DNA from: Rothia kristinae NBRC 15354
GTDB lineage: Bacteria; Actinomycetota; Actinomycetes; Actinomycetales; Micrococcaceae
DNA: 64,000 bases
Assembly (NCBI RefSeq): GCF_001570865.1
Contig: NZ_BCSM01000009.1
Span: forward strand, 1-64,000
Direction: 5' to 3'
Shown here: in pieces, positions 62,822 through 64,000 of the stretch
Layout: every line of letters starts with the position of its first letter
How positions within the stretch are numbered: position 1 is the first letter of the stretch
The notes under the pieces: model-generated
The model's input: the letters and a program-made list of their open reading frames with translations, nothing else
What the model was told of the DNA's origin: nothing
Database searches by the model: none
Translations under genes and position numbers: made by a program

Positions 62822-64000
62822 ATGCCCCCTTCCTGCCTTCCCGAGCCCGCCCGCCCCGATGCCGAGGGGGCTGCCGCCGAGGACCCGGCCGTCGGGATCC
62901 CCGGCGTCGAGGATCCTGCCGTCGTCGATCCCGAGCTGCTGGATCGGGCCCGCCGGGCCGCGGCGCGCGAACGCGAACTGGCCGCCGCCGTGCGCGCGGA
63001 CCCGGACCGCCCCCGCTACCACCTGGCCCCGCCGGTGGGCAGGCTCAACGACCCCAACGGCCTGGTGCACCTGGACGGGCGCTGGCACGCCTTCTACCAG
63101 TACAGCCCCCTGCACCCGGAGAAGGCCGTGTTCTGGCGTCACGCCATCTCCGAGGAGCTGCTGCACTGGCGTGACCTCGGCACCGCGCTGGAGCCGGTGC
63201 GCTGGTACGACCGCGACGGCTGCTACTCCGGCGGGGCCCTGCCGCTGCCGGGGGGAGGGGTGGAGTTCTACTACACCGGCAACGTGCGCACCCCGGACGG
63301 CGGCCGGGAGGCCTATCAGTGCCGGGCCGTGCCCGCCGGCGCCGGGTCGGGGCGGCTGCTTCCGGACCTAGACAACCCGCTGATCCCGGGTCCGCCGCCG
63401 GGATACACCGCCCACTTCCGGGATCCCCAGGTGCTGCCCGCCCCGGAGGGCGGGTGGATGATGCTGCTGGGGGCGCAGCGCGAGGATGGCACGGGCGCGA
63501 TCCTGCGGTGGGACTCGGCGGATCGCCGCCGTTGGGGGTTCACGGGGGAGGTGCGCTTCGATCGTCCGGAGTTGCGCGCCCCGGGATTCATGGATGAGTG
63601 CCCCCAGCTGGTGGGTCTGCGCGATGAGGCGACGGGGGAGGAACGCCACGTGCTGATCTTCTGTCCGCAGGGCCTGGGGCCCGAGGGCGAGCGCTTCCGC
63701 AACCCCCACCCGTGCACGTACACCGTGGGGGTGCTGGAGGGGTGCGCCTTCCGGGAGGCCACCGCGCTGGAGGAGCTGGATGCCGGCTTCGAGTTCTACG
63801 CCCCGCAGGTCTTCGCCGGGACCGGAGAGCGCACCGTCCTGATGGGATGGATGGGCAACGCCGGGGAGGACGATCAGCCCTCCCTGGACCACGGCTGGGT
63901 CCACCAGATGACCCTGCCCCGGGAGCTGATCCTGCGCGGCGGCCGGCTGCTGCAGCGGCCGGTGCCCGAGGTGGACCGACTGCTGCCCCTGGGGGAGCTG
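62822..64000 (+). CDS. GH32 sucrose-6-phosphate hydrolase (partial)
   Basis: A glycoside hydrolase family 32 enzyme cut by the window end after 393 codons, with no stop reached. The nucleophile Asp77 is in RLNDPNG, the transition-state Asp in AHFRDPQV, and the acid/base Glu in FMDECPQL. Family members hydrolyse sucrose, sucrose-6-phosphate or fructans. The N-terminus has an extra 60 residues and no signal peptide, so the enzyme is cytoplasmic, probably acting on PTS-imported sucrose. It is leaderless: TAGGGT at 62810-62815 lies six bases before the ATG. Confidence 0.9.
   Translation, partial: MPPSCLPEPARPDAEGAAAEDPAVGIPGVEDPAVVDPELLDRARRAAARERELAAAVRADPDRPRYHLAPPVGRLNDPNGLVHLDGRWHAFYQYSPLHPEKAVFWRHAISEELLHWRDLGTALEPVRWYDRDGCYSGGALPLPGGGVEFYYTGNVRTPDGGREAYQCRAVPAGAGSGRLLPDLDNPLIPGPPPGYTAHFRDPQVLPAPEGGWMMLLGAQREDGTGAILRWDSADRRRWGFTGEVRFDRPELRAPGFMDECPQLVGLRDEATGEERHVLIFCPQGLGPEGERFRNPHPCTYTVGVLEGCAFREATALEELDAGFEFYAPQVFAGTGERTVLMGWMGNAGEDDQPSLDHGWVHQMTLPRELILRGGRLLQRPVPEVDRLLPLGEL

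Overview
The window looks like a chromosomal segment of a high-GC Gram-positive bacterium, most likely a member of the Micrococcaceae close to Kocuria or Micrococcus (inference). The evidence is about 70 % GC coding sequence, mycothiol synthase (MshD), an actinobacterial GlnR, a menaquinone route ending in MenG, a MenJ-like reductase and a polyprenyl synthase, the tRNA-Trp-secE-nusG-rplK-rplA-rplJ-rplL block, and many genes with a TAnnnT box 6-8 bases before the start codon and no Shine-Dalgarno sequence (leaderless mRNAs). No mycolic acid genes are seen.

Layout. 0-2 kb: remains of an IS3-family element broken by several frameshifts, then a low-GC orphan gene. 2-17 kb: a metallo-hydrolase, a PAP2 phosphatase, menaquinone genes (menC, menD, menG, menJ-like, hepT-like) interleaved with a DHA2-type exporter and a TetR/MMPL efflux pair; an unusual array of ten 13-bp palindromes lies between the exporter and menD. 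17-26 kb: a divergent pair of poorly known proteins (DUF6882-like and YezG/SseB-like), a furA-like/catalase operon with a clear operator, a candidate 6C RNA, an ECF sigma factor carrying its own zinc finger and membrane anchor, and HtpX. 26-34 kb: YajQ, tRNA-Tyr, thioredoxin, an AlkA-type glycosylase, a DUF2079 membrane protein, a DEAD-box helicase with a long leader, tRNA-Thr and tRNA-Met. 34-40 kb: two MaoC hydratases, an MFS transporter, murB, and dhaK-dhaL-dhaM (dihydroxyacetone kinase). 40-44 kb: accessory-looking segment with four long intergenic palindromes and an AbiF/AbiD-type HEPN defence protein preceded by a compact structured RNA. 44-56 kb: folA, thyA, a MutT1-like Nudix/phosphatase and a fused mycothiol synthase-polyphosphate kinase in one run, then an aminotransferase, VanW, GlnR, membrane proteins, a nitrobindin-like protein, YgfZ and PfkA. 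56-64 kb: an aspartate-type aminotransferase, tRNA-Trp, the secE to rplL block with an L10-type leader, and a GH32 sucrose-6-phosphate hydrolase that runs off the end.

How genes work together. menC, menD, menG, the reductase and the prenyl synthase make and partly saturate menaquinone. TetR probably represses the adjacent MMPL pump. The Fur-like regulator probably senses peroxide and controls itself and catalase through one operator. dhaKLM uses phosphoenolpyruvate through DhaM. The AbiF-type protein with its leader RNA is the best candidate for a recently recognised type of RNA-controlled defence system. Assignments rest on reading motifs by eye; no database search was run.
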